A stretch of 30,053 nucleotides of DNA from an uncultured Candidatus Saccharibacteria bacterium (lineage in GTDB: Bacteria > Patescibacteriota > Saccharimonadia > Saccharimonadales > Saccharimonadaceae), in the NCBI GenBank assembly GCA_937958235.1, contig CALFGG010000082.1, positions 1 through 30,053 on the forward strand, read 5' to 3'. Positions within the stretch are counted from its first letter, which is position 1; the number at the start of each line of letters is the position of its first letter. Below, in pieces: positions 1 through 6,746 of the stretch. Position numbers and translations under genes: made by a program. The notes under the pieces were generated by a model, which saw only the letters and a program-made list of their open reading frames with translations, ran no database searches and was not told the DNA's origin.

Positions 1-2
1 AT

Positions 3-380
3 AGATACAGTGAGGATAGAAAAGCAAGGCAAGAATCTGGAACTTATGGAGGATCTGATTTTAGAAGTGAAGAAAGAGGAGTGACAAGCTACAAAGAATA
101 TACCACAGCAGCAAAACAGAACTTTGGACAAGGTTACACAAGAAAAAGTAGTGCGACAGGAACTGGTGGTATGCCAGATTTTGGACAACGATTTACTCCA
201 GATTTTGGCAGAAGTGTTGAAAGAGAATATGGTTTAGGTAAGCCAAATAACGAGAGCAGAGGCGGACTTAATGCTGACCAAAATAGAACTAATCGAATTG
301 GTTCACAGGGGTCAGCGATTAGTAATTCACAACGCTTTACAAATAATAATTTTAGGATGAAATTCGGACCTAGTACATAA
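3..380 (+). CDS. C-terminal fragment of a low-complexity protein (5' end outside window)
   Basis: The reading frame is open from the left edge of the window to a TAA at 378-380. A GTG at 81 lies inside it, but the upstream codons continue in the same composition, so this is more likely the tail of a longer gene than a short gene. The visible ~125 residues are rich in Gly, Ser, Arg, Asn, Gln and Glu. They contain a PDFGQRFTPDFGR near-repeat and no obvious fold, membrane segment or catalytic motif, which suggests a disordered C-terminal region. I do not recognise the family. The only gene downstream on the same strand is tRNA-His, which has its own promoter. Confidence 0.6.
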   Translation, partial: RYSEDRKARQESGTYGGSDFRSEERGVTSYKEYTTAAKQNFGQGYTRKSSATGTGGMPDFGQRFTPDFGRSVEREYGLGKPNNESRGGLNADQNRTNRIGSQGSAISNSQRFTNNNFRMKFGPST

Positions 381-438
381 TATAAAAGTTTTTTCCACAC
401 CCACGGTATGAATACTTTTTACACAATTTGAATATTTT

Positions 439-452
439 GGTTTAATTAAACC
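439..452. other. Perfect 14-bp palindrome in the gap after the partial CDS
   Basis: GGTTTAATTAAACC is fully self-complementary and is followed by a T/C-rich stretch. It could be a weak terminator for the upstream gene or a protein-binding site; nothing in the sequence decides between these. Confidence 0.3.
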
Positions 453-468
453 ATTCATTCTTCTTTCC

Positions 469-497
469 TTGTATAGAGAAGAGAGGTTTGATATAAT
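469..497 (+). promoter_or_regulatory. Promoter for tRNA-His
   Basis: A TTGTAT -35-like hexamer at 469-474 lies 17 nt before TATAAT at 492-497, which is preceded by TGA (extended -10). The expected start near 504 falls at a 6-bp hairpin (GCTAAA/TTTAGC, 504-520) in the 5' leader of the tRNA precursor. Confidence 0.6.
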
Positions 498-535
498 ATG
501 AATGCTAAATAGAGTTTAGCGTATTTTGATAAGAT

Positions 536-613
536 GGTGGGAATAGCTCAGTTGGTTAGAGCGTCTGATTGTGGTCCAGAAGGTCGTCGGTTCAATTCCG
601 ATTTCCCACCCCA
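536..613 (+). tRNA. tRNA-His (anticodon GTG)
   Basis: A cloverleaf can be folded by eye. The acceptor stem pairs 537-543 with 603-609. An extra 5' G at 536 faces C610, the G-1:C73 pair diagnostic of histidine tRNA. The D arm, the anticodon loop with GTG at 571-573, the T arm with TTCAATT in its loop and an encoded CCA (611-613) are all present. The anticodon stem (564-568 with 576-580) has an A·C mismatch at the pair closest to the loop. Confidence 0.95.
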
Positions 614-671
614 TATTTTATTCTTATACTAGAGCCTGCTCATGTTTAAGTCAGTTTTTGGTTTTCGCATT

Positions 672-700
672 TTGACAAGTGAATGCGATTGGAATAAAAT
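672..700 (+). promoter_or_regulatory. Promoter for tRNA-Gly
   Basis: A consensus TTGACA (672-677), a 17-nt spacer and TAAAAT (695-700) predict a start near 707, about 8 nt before the mature tRNA. This is the best -35 in the window. Confidence 0.65.
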
Positions 701-714
701 AAATTGTAGATTAT

Positions 715-789
715 GCGAGTGTAGTACAACGGTTAGTATACAAGTTTTCCAAACTTGGGACGAGAGTTCGATTCTCTCCACTCGCACCA
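715..789 (+). tRNA. tRNA-Gly (anticodon TCC)
   Basis: The acceptor stem GCGAGTG (715-721) pairs with CACTCGC (779-785), followed by A786 and an encoded CCA (787-789). The anticodon stem is CAAGT/ACTTG and the loop carries TCC at 748-750. The T loop reads TTCGATT. The short open frames that overlap it on both strands are not genes. Confidence 0.95.
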
Positions 790-795
790 GATATA

Positions 796-822
796 AAAGA
801 GCATTTGGCTCTTTATTTTTTT
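796..822 (+). terminator. Rho-independent terminator after tRNA-Gly
   Basis: A 7-bp stem (796-802 with 808-814) is followed by ATTTTTTT, starting 7 nt after the tRNA CCA. Confidence 0.75.
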
Positions 823-856
823 GCTTATTTATAAAGTAGGTAGATACAACGATTAT

Positions 857-897
857 AAAAAACATCTAGGCTACTATAAACTAGTCTAGGTGTTTTT
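857..897. terminator. Bidirectional terminator
   Basis: A 13-bp inverted repeat (857-869 with 885-897, one G·T pair) is flanked by A-run and T-run arms. It can stop tRNA transcription on the plus strand and the coiled-coil gene on the minus strand. The stop codon of that gene overlaps the end of the stem. Confidence 0.7.
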
Positions 898-2165
898 TAT
901 TGGAAGAAGGCGAAATAAACGAGGGCGCCAACGACGGTACCGAGGATAATCATGAAAGTGATGGCGATGGCAAGTGAGATGCCAACACCTTTAGGACGAT
1001 CTTCAACGATCATGGTGCCTTTCTTGGTCGCCTTCTTAGTATTCTCGCGTTTAGCGTAAACATTTTTTCGTGGCTTTGAAGTACTAGTAAAGTCATCATT
1101 TTGCTTCAACATAGAAGCCGCATCAAAAGAGGTACTAACCTTAGAATTATCCTTGCGAGATTCAGAGAGGGGGCGCTTGATGATTTTATCAGTATTAATA
1201 AATGGAGAGCGGCCGCCTAGAATATAATTCATGTTATTATCAGAGGTATCTGGCACGGATTCTGAGACGGACTTTAATTCACGGCTTTTTGTAGATAGTT
1301 TCTCTGGAGCATCAGACGTGGAATCCTCAAATGCATCATAGAGGAGATCCTCTAAGTCACCGTCTTGAGTAGCCTGAACAAGGGGAGCTTGTTCCTCCTC
1401 GTGAGTTTGACGGGAAGGACCGGCAGGGCGGATGCGACCGAAGAGCTTACGGTTTGGAGAGGCGACAACCTGAATACGGGAAGCGGGGAGAACCTTGGTA
1501 TCACCGGCAGAGCGAAGGGTGGGTTTTGCCTGAGCATCAGAGACTGAGATAGTGGTTTTTGCCTGCATATCAACCGAGCGGGCTTGAATACGAGCGGCGG
1601 GGTTAGTAACTTTTTTGAATGGAGAAGTCTGGACTGGAGCGACGGAAATACGGCGGGAAACATTGATTTTCGAAGCCTCCTGTTGACGTTGCATTTCTTG
1701 CATGGCACGCATTTTGCGATCCTGCTCTTCAATTTGGCGACGACGCGCCTCTTGTTCCATAGCTCTGCGACGAGCGGCCATTTTTTCTAAGGCTTCACGT
1801 TGGGCGAGACGCTGTGACTCAATAGCTCGCTGGCGTTCGGCCTCAAGAGCACGATTTCGCTGTTCCTCAACGGCCTGATACTCAGAAAGTTCTTGCCTGG
1901 CAGCCTCGATACGACGTTGATTGAGATTTTTTAGGCGATTCTGCTCTTCAATTTGTTGCCTAATTGCCTCTCGGCGCTGCATTTCCTGTTTTGCAATGCG
2001 ACGACGTTCAAGGTCACGATCGGTAGGAAGTGGAGAGATGACGCGAGAAGACGCGTGAACAGGTGCAAAATCCATGCGTCTATTAGAAGACTGCGGCTGC
2101 GGCGTTCTTGACTGCGCCACTCGAGGCTGTGAAATCTTGATTGAGGTTCTTGATTCGTCTTGCAT
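897..2165 (-). CDS. Coiled-coil, C-terminally membrane-anchored protein of unknown function
   Basis: The 422-residue product has no signal peptide. Residues ~49-165 are a nearly uninterrupted run of Arg, Glu, Gln, Ala and Lys with heptad spacing, a long coiled coil. Residues ~166-390 are polar and Ser/Lys-rich and probably disordered. A single hydrophobic helix (~395-419) ends three residues from the C-terminus. This predicts a tail-anchored protein with the coiled coil in the cytoplasm. The ATG at 2165 has a candidate -10 box about 25 nt upstream and no good Shine-Dalgarno. It lies 65 nt downstream of tpiA on the same strand. I do not recognise the family. A cytoskeletal, divisome or membrane-scaffold role is possible but only a guess from architecture. 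Confidence 0.8.
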   Translation of the reverse strand: MQDESRTSIKISQPRVAQSRTPQPQSSNRRMDFAPVHASSRVISPLPTDRDLERRRIAKQEMQRREAIRQQIEEQNRLKNLNQRRIEAARQELSEYQAVEEQRNRALEAERQRAIESQRLAQREALEKMAARRRAMEQEARRRQIEEQDRKMRAMQEMQRQQEASKINVSRRISVAPVQTSPFKKVTNPAARIQARSVDMQAKTTISVSDAQAKPTLRSAGDTKVLPASRIQVVASPNRKLFGRIRPAGPSRQTHEEEQAPLVQATQDGDLEDLLYDAFEDSTSDAPEKLSTKSRELKSVSESVPDTSDNNMNYILGGRSPFINTDKIIKRPLSESRKDNSKVSTSFDAASMLKQNDDFTSTSKPRKNVYAKRENTKKATKKGTMIVEDRPKGVGISLAIAITFMIILGTVVGALVYFAFFQ

Positions 2166-2189
2166 AAGCTTTTATCTATATTCTTATAT

Positions 2190-2219
2190 ATTATACTCGA
2201 TTTTTAATATTTTTCACAA
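2190..2219 (-). promoter_or_regulatory. Candidate promoter of the coiled-coil gene
   Basis: On the minus strand TATAAT (2190-2195) is preceded after 18 nt by TTGTGA (2214-2219). The implied leader is about 18 nt and lacks a clear ribosome site. Confidence 0.45.
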
Positions 2220-2230
2220 ATAGCTTAAGT

Positions 2231-3004
2231 TTATTCACGGACTCGCTTAGCGGTTTCTATAATTTCGTTGAAGTTATCAGAAATAAGACTGGATTCTCCG
2301 ACAAGCACACCATTAACGCCAGGAATGGTAAGATAAGCGCCAGCATTATTTGGATTAACACTACCACCATAGAGAAGCGGGATTTCTTCAGCAGTTTCCT
2401 GCCCATAAATATCGATGAGCTGTTCCTTAATCAACTGGATGGAGGCGGCAATTTCATCGGGAGTGGCAGGAGCCTGTTTAGAAGTGGAGATAGCCCAAAC
2501 AGGTTCATAGGCAATGAGGCATTTTTTAACATCTTCCGTATCAATTTCGGAAAGACCGCCGAGAAGTTCATCTCTTAGAACATCCTTGGTTTCGCCAAAA
2601 TTGCGTTGATTTTCGGTTTCGCCAATACAGAGTACAGGAGTGATGCCACTACGAATGGCAGCGGCAACTTTTTGACTAATGTCTTTGTTGGTTTCGCCAA
2701 AGATAAAACGGCGTTCGGAATGGCCGATTAAGGCATAAGAAACAACACCGCGAAGCTGAGCAATGGAGATTTCACCAGTGTAAGCTCCAAAGTCTTTTTG
2801 GTAGAAGTTCTGGGCGGCTAGCTTGATTTTTGATTTATTGCGTTCGAGCTGAAGCGAAAGAGAGGCAAGAGAAATGGCGCTGGGGGCGATGATGATTTCA
2901 AGACCGCGAGAGGGTTTAATCTTTTTAAGTAGTCGTTGCAGGTAAATTGAAGAATCTCCGACCGTTAAGTTCATTTTCCAGTTGCCCATCACGTATGTTT
3001 TCAT
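2231..3004 (-). CDS. tpiA: Triosephosphate isomerase
   Basis: This enzyme interconverts dihydroxyacetone phosphate and glyceraldehyde 3-phosphate in glycolysis in the cytoplasm. The 257-residue protein has the family's usual length and a TIM-barrel pattern. Visible motifs are GNWKMN near the N-terminus (substrate Asn and Lys), GHSERR (electrophilic His), AYEPVWA (catalytic Glu) and LYGGSVNPNN plus GVLVGESSL (phosphate binding). The flexible active-site lid (loop 6), normally WAIGTGKTA, reads WAISTSKQA, so both lid glycines are serines. The ATG at 3004 sits 6 nt after a TGATATAAT box, implying a leaderless message. The gene is divergent from the HAD gene. Confidence 0.95.
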   Translation of the reverse strand: MKTYVMGNWKMNLTVGDSSIYLQRLLKKIKPSRGLEIIIAPSAISLASLSLQLERNKSKIKLAAQNFYQKDFGAYTGEISIAQLRGVVSYALIGHSERRFIFGETNKDISQKVAAAIRSGITPVLCIGETENQRNFGETKDVLRDELLGGLSEIDTEDVKKCLIAYEPVWAISTSKQAPATPDEIAASIQLIKEQLIDIYGQETAEEIPLLYGGSVNPNNAGAYLTIPGVNGVLVGESSLISDNFNEIIETAKRVRE

Positions 3005-3010
3005 AAATTT

Positions 3011-3019
3011 ATTATATCA
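3011..3019 (-). promoter_or_regulatory. Extended -10 of leaderless tpiA
   Basis: TGATATAAT on the minus strand, 6 nt before the tpiA ATG. Transcription would start at or next to the A of the start codon. No Shine-Dalgarno is present. Confidence 0.6.
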
Positions 3020-3027
3020 TTTTTAGA

Positions 3028-3056
3028 TTTACTTTTGGTTTTTTGTCGGTTATGAT
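3028..3056 (+). promoter_or_regulatory. Candidate promoter of the HAD gene
   Basis: TTTACT (3028-3033), a 17-nt spacer and TATGAT (3051-3056). The leader of about 20 nt contains a strong AAAGGAG ribosome site at 3073-3079. The promoter overlaps the tpiA promoter region head-to-head. Confidence 0.45.
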
Positions 3057-3083
3057 GAGCTTAAGACTAGATAAAGGAGTAAA

Positions 3084-3887
3084 ATGAAGAAGGTTCTCGC
3101 ATTTGATATTGATCAAACTTTAAATATTGCAAAAACACCGATTCCGGAAGAGATTGCGATTCTTTTGACTGAATGTCTAAATTACTTTGAGGTCTGCCCA
3201 ATTTCGGGACAGAAGTTTGACCAATTTTTGATTCAGATCGTGGACAGATTAATTGAGGTGGCGGAAGCAACACCAGCTCAACTAAAGCATTTACATTTAT
3301 TTGTGGCACAAGGGACACAATATTACAGATACATACCGATGGCAAACGGAAATGACGGAAAAAAATATGATCTTAAAAACTGGGAGCTGGTCTACAATTA
3401 TCCGTTAACCAAAGAAGAGACCGAACTGATTACTAAGGCCATCGAGCAGGCAGCCACAGAACTTGGTTTCTGGGAGGCTGACAAGTTGCAACCTGGGGAT
3501 GAGATTATTGAGAATCGTCTGTCGCAAGTGACTTTTTCGGCTTTAGGCCAAAAGGCTGGGACCGAGGAGAAGTATGCCTGGGATCCAGATTGCAAGAAAC
3601 GCGAAAAAATAGTGGTGAGGGCGAAGGAATTGGCACCAGAGTTTATGTTTGAGATTGGCGGCACCACCAGTATCAATGCGGTAAAACCTGGTATGAATAA
3701 AGCTTTTGGAATGATGCATTTGATGGAAGAATTAGGAGTGGTGCGCGAAGATATTTTGTATTTTGGTGATATGACACAGCCTGGCGGGAATGACTTTCCA
3801 GTACTTGAAATGGGGATTGAAACTATTACGGTACGCAATCATGAAGATACTGGGTATGCACTACGAGGGATCCTTGGCGTTTTATAA
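3084..3887 (+). CDS. HAD-superfamily phosphatase/phosphomannomutase-like protein
   Basis: This 267-residue protein has all four HAD motifs. Motif I is DIDQT with nucleophile D8 and acid/base D10. A Ser (S41) follows in PISGQ. A conserved Lys lies in KPGMNK (201-206). Motif IV is GDMTQPGGND (228-237). The last motif, in the form FGD.T.PGGND, together with the preceding GGTTSINAVKPG segment and the NRLSQVTFSALGQ cap segment, resembles the eukaryotic-type phosphomannomutase family (PF03332) more than generic Cof-type phosphatases. It would act on a sugar phosphate in the cytoplasm. Whether it is a mutase or a phosphatase cannot be settled from motifs. The ATG is fixed by an AAAGGAG site 4 nt upstream. 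Confidence 0.8.
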   Translation: MKKVLAFDIDQTLNIAKTPIPEEIAILLTECLNYFEVCPISGQKFDQFLIQIVDRLIEVAEATPAQLKHLHLFVAQGTQYYRYIPMANGNDGKKYDLKNWELVYNYPLTKEETELITKAIEQAATELGFWEADKLQPGDEIIENRLSQVTFSALGQKAGTEEKYAWDPDCKKREKIVVRAKELAPEFMFEIGGTTSINAVKPGMNKAFGMMHLMEELGVVREDILYFGDMTQPGGNDFPVLEMGIETITVRNHEDTGYALRGILGVL

Positions 3888-3906
3888 AACTACGTTATGA
3901 GGGTTA

Positions 3907-3915
3907 TGGTATAAT
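3907..3915 (+). promoter_or_regulatory. Extended -10 of leaderless PRC-barrel gene
   Basis: TGGTATAAT, 6 nt before the ATG at 3922. There is no ribosome site and no convincing -35. Confidence 0.6.
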
Positions 3916-3921
3916 TAGCTT

Positions 3922-4512
3922 ATGTTAATCGAAGGTTCTAAACTCTTAAAATATCCCATCTTAAGCTTGCATACTGCTTCTAGAATTGCGGAAGTAAAGG
4001 GCTTGGTGATTGATCCTAATTTTCTAAAGGTAGTAGCCTTTGAAATCAGCGCAGTATCATCTAGGCAGCGCCTGTTTTTGGAAGCTTCTAGTGTTCGAGA
4101 GTTCTCTAAAATGGGCATGATTGTAGACTCAGATGAAGAGTTTGTTGAAAAAGATGATGTAATAAAGCTAAAGGAGACGATTGATCTTGGCTTTAGTTTG
4201 GATAATATGAAAGTAGTTAGCAAAAAGAAAGCTATGTTGGGGCGAATTGAGGATTTCATCATAAATACTGAGGATTTTCAAATTATGCAACTGATCGTGA
4301 AGAGACCAATCTATAAGGCCTTGATTGATCCAGAGCTCGTGATTGGTCGCTCGGATATTCATGAAATTAATGACAGTGAGATTATTGTTAAAAGTGAAGA
4401 AGGCACGATTATGAAGAAATCGGGGACGCTCGATTTTGTGCCAAATTTTGTAAATCCATTTAAAGATGGGAAATACATTGCACGTGGCAACGAAAATTCT
4501 ATTAGAGAATAG
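3922..4512 (+). CDS. PRC-barrel domain protein (two barrels)
   Basis: The 196-residue protein contains two copies of the small beta-barrel fold known from photosynthetic reaction-centre subunit H and RimM. The first spans ~1-85, opening with LLKYPILSLHTASRIAEVKG, and the second ~95-165, with MLGRIEDFIINTEDFQIMQL. The 'G-x-V/I-x-D/N' turn after the second strand is seen in both (KGLVIDP and GRIEDFIIN). There is no membrane segment or signal. PRC-barrel proteins without enzymatic domains are usually RNA- or protein-binding adaptors; the partner is unknown here. The start is set by the -10 box 6 nt upstream. The stretch to 4573 holds no gene. Confidence 0.75.
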   Translation: MLIEGSKLLKYPILSLHTASRIAEVKGLVIDPNFLKVVAFEISAVSSRQRLFLEASSVREFSKMGMIVDSDEEFVEKDDVIKLKETIDLGFSLDNMKVVSKKKAMLGRIEDFIINTEDFQIMQLIVKRPIYKALIDPELVIGRSDIHEINDSEIIVKSEEGTIMKKSGTLDFVPNFVNPFKDGKYIARGNENSIRE

Positions 4513-4573
4513 GTGTTGCAACGAATAGATGCGTTAGTGTTTAAATGCCGTAGCGTTTAGATAATCTTTGATT

Positions 4574-5416
4574 CTAGAAATATTCTTCTTCAGTACTAAG
4601 AAACTGGTCAAGCTTGGCTTTGATGAGATCATATGAAAAGCCCTGGCGTGCAAGATAGGCGATGATTTTTTGGCGGTCTGAAGTTTTTCTCAGTTGTTTT
4701 TTGATCATCTTTTCAATTTCGACTTCTTCATCTCTGAAAAGATTGCCAGTACCCTGATCAAACATAGCTTGCTCGATAATGTCGTTATCTATCCCCTTGA
4801 TTTTTAGTTCCTGGATGAGGCGCTTTGTACTAATTCCCTTATTTTGGTGACGGTTCTCGATAAAGTACCTAGCAAAATCCTGGTCGTTGATGTAATTTTG
4901 TGACTCAAGGCGAGAAACCACTTCCTGAATCATTTCAGGAGTGATCCGATCCGCTGGCTTTGTTGGGAGATTAGTTTTTTGTACACCACGATATTCATAG
5001 GTGTTATTTTCCGTAAAGTCTATTTCACGAATTTTCTGGTTCTGCTCTTTGGTGTACTGGCGAATTTCTTTAACTCTTGCAGCATACTCAGGGTCATTCT
5101 GGACTTTCAGCTGATGTTCTTCAAAACGTTTCCAGGAGATATCTCGGCGAAGGCGTTTACGTTCGAGATAATCGATAATTTCCTTTTTAGAATGTGGGCG
5201 TGAAAAACAATACTCCAGGGTTTGCTGATAGAGCTTACCGAGACCGGATAGATTACGTAATCTTTCGACTTCAGGGTCGGTCAAGACTTGGCCCTGATGT
5301 AATTTTGAGTCGGCAAGCTCCGTAATGGTTAGCGAAAAACTAAATTTCCCATCAAGAAAGACATTGATGCGATGGGGGTCGCGGATGGCGCCACGCAGAC
5401 TTGTAACAGTGGACAT
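4574..5416 (-). CDS. recX: Regulatory protein RecX
   Basis: RecX binds RecA filaments and limits their extension. The 280-residue product has the three-helix repeats of the family. Key matches are the early YCFSRPHSKKEIIDYLERK segment and the INDQDFARYFIENRHQNKGISTKRLIQELKIKGI block (~197-230), where RecX proteins normally read D..FA..yv..r...G...i..eL..KGI. A last helical repeat contains IAYLARQGFSYDLIK. Between the first two repeats lies a charged segment of roughly 70 residues (~110-180), making it longer than the short E. coli form and similar to the long Firmicutes forms. It follows recA on the same strand after 58 nt, the classic recA-recX operon. Confidence 0.88.
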   Translation of the reverse strand: MSTVTSLRGAIRDPHRINVFLDGKFSFSLTITELADSKLHQGQVLTDPEVERLRNLSGLGKLYQQTLEYCFSRPHSKKEIIDYLERKRLRRDISWKRFEEHQLKVQNDPEYAARVKEIRQYTKEQNQKIREIDFTENNTYEYRGVQKTNLPTKPADRITPEMIQEVVSRLESQNYINDQDFARYFIENRHQNKGISTKRLIQELKIKGIDNDIIEQAMFDQGTGNLFRDEEVEIEKMIKKQLRKTSDRQKIIAYLARQGFSYDLIKAKLDQFLSTEEEYF

Positions 5417-5474
5417 TTATTTTCAAGATTTGTTTAGGTTATTTCTAGCTCTTTAGCCTTGGTACTCGCTCAGA

Positions 5475-6503
5475 TTACTTCTGACTCTCTTCGGCCTTGG
5501 CGCGGACTTTTTCTTCGATTTCGGCAAAGAGTTCAGGGTTTTCTTTAAAGAGACGTTTGACAGCTTCACGGCCTTGGCCGATTGTTTCGCCATTATATTT
5601 CAAGAAGGCGCCAGCTTTATCTAGAACTCCGTACTGAACGGCTAGATCGAGTACGTCACCAGTTTTGGAAATACCTTCGTTATACATGATATCAAATTCG
5701 GCAGTACGGAAAGGTGCGGCAATCTTATTTTTAACAACCTTAATCTTAGTGCGGTTACCGATGATATCTTCCCCGTTTTTAATCTGGCCAATGCGACGAA
5801 TATCAACACGCACAGAGGCATAAAACTTAAGGGCGTTACCACCAGTAGTGGTCTCTGGATTACCAAACATCACACCGAGCTTCATACGGATCTGATTAAT
5901 GAAGATGACTGTAGCCTTTGATTTTGAGATAATGGCAGTAAGCTTTCGCATAGCCTGTGACATGAGACGTGCCTGCAGACCCATCTGTGCATCACCCATA
6001 TCACCATCAATTTCAGCTTTTGGAGTAAGGGCGGCTACGGAGTCGACCACGATGAGGTCAACAGCATTAGAGCGAACAAGAGTTTCACAGATTTCAAGGG
6101 CCTGCTCACCGTTATCTGGCTGGGAGATCAGGAGGTTGTCAATTTGAACACCAATTTTTTCGGCATAAGATGGGTCAAGAGCATGCTCGGCATCGATGAA
6201 GGCAGCCTGACCACCATTCTTTTGGACCTCAGCAATCGCATGTAGAGCAAGCGTGGTTTTACCAGAAGATTCAGGTCCGTAAATCTCAATGATACGACCC
6301 TTAGGATAACCACCACCCAGGGCGAGATCCAATGAAAGTGATCCAGACTTGATAAGCTCGATATTGACGTTATGATTTTCGCCAAGCTTCATGATGGAGC
6401 CGTCGCCGAATTGTTTTGTAATCTGTGCAATGGCTAGTTTCAGTGCTTCGGATTTGCCGTCTTGTACAGAATTTTCTTTGGTTTCTTTTGGTTCTTTGGC
6501 CAT
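5475..6503 (-). CDS. recA: Recombinase RecA
   Basis: RecA is the ATP-dependent strand-exchange protein for homologous recombination and the DNA-damage response. The 342-residue protein has the Walker A motif GPESSGKTT (76-84), the AEHALDP motif, the Walker B strand LIVVDSVAAL, the L1 DNA-binding loop and the L2 loop around FINQIRMKLGVMFGNPETTT. Length is normal, with a short charged N-terminal extension. The ATG at 6503 is supported by AAAGGA 6 nt upstream. A promoter lies about 100 nt upstream. I saw no LexA-type box (E. coli CTG...CAG or Bacillus GAAC...GTTC) between promoter and start. Confidence 0.98.
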   Translation of the reverse strand: MAKEPKETKENSVQDGKSEALKLAIAQITKQFGDGSIMKLGENHNVNIELIKSGSLSLDLALGGGYPKGRIIEIYGPESSGKTTLALHAIAEVQKNGGQAAFIDAEHALDPSYAEKIGVQIDNLLISQPDNGEQALEICETLVRSNAVDLIVVDSVAALTPKAEIDGDMGDAQMGLQARLMSQAMRKLTAIISKSKATVIFINQIRMKLGVMFGNPETTTGGNALKFYASVRVDIRRIGQIKNGEDIIGNRTKIKVVKNKIAAPFRTAEFDIMYNEGISKTGDVLDLAVQYGVLDKAGAFLKYNGETIGQGREAVKRLFKENPELFAEIEEKVRAKAEESQK

Positions 6504-6605
6504 AGTTTGTCCTTTATTTAGAATTAATGATTTTGACCAGCAATATATCTGCGGTCTTTCTCTCTACAGAAGAATAGATAACCTTTACCTCGCTCTCTTA
6601 TCTCC

Positions 6606-6633
6606 AGTATAACCGAAGTCGTGGTTTTTTCAA
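6606..6633 (-). promoter_or_regulatory. Candidate recA promoter
   Basis: On the minus strand TTGAAA (6628-6633), a 16-nt spacer and TATACT (6606-6611). The leader of ~95 nt ends in an AAAGGA ribosome site, so recA is one of the genes here with a conventional leader. Confidence 0.5.
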
Positions 6634-6668
6634 GATTAGTCTTGCGAGATATTTGATAAAGTGTTGAC

Positions 6669-6733
6669 AGATATTAAAAGTGTAAATAAATATTAAGAGC
6701 GTAAATAGATATTAAGAATATAGATAAATATTA
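6669..6733. repeat. 19-bp tandem repeat, about 3.5 copies
   Basis: Four consecutive units start at 6669, 6688, 6707 and 6726 with exact 19-bp phasing and a core of ARATATTAA followed by a variable AGYGTAAAT part. It fills the space between the tyrS stop and the recA promoter. It is AT-rich and non-coding. Confidence 0.75.
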
Positions 6734-6746
6734 TCGAGCCAATACA

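Noticed and set aside
629..865. Short open frames on both strands around 629-865
   Set aside because: They overlap tRNA-Gly, its promoter and terminator.
6504..6746. LexA/SOS box upstream of recA
   Set aside because: No site resembling the E. coli or Bacillus consensus is visible.
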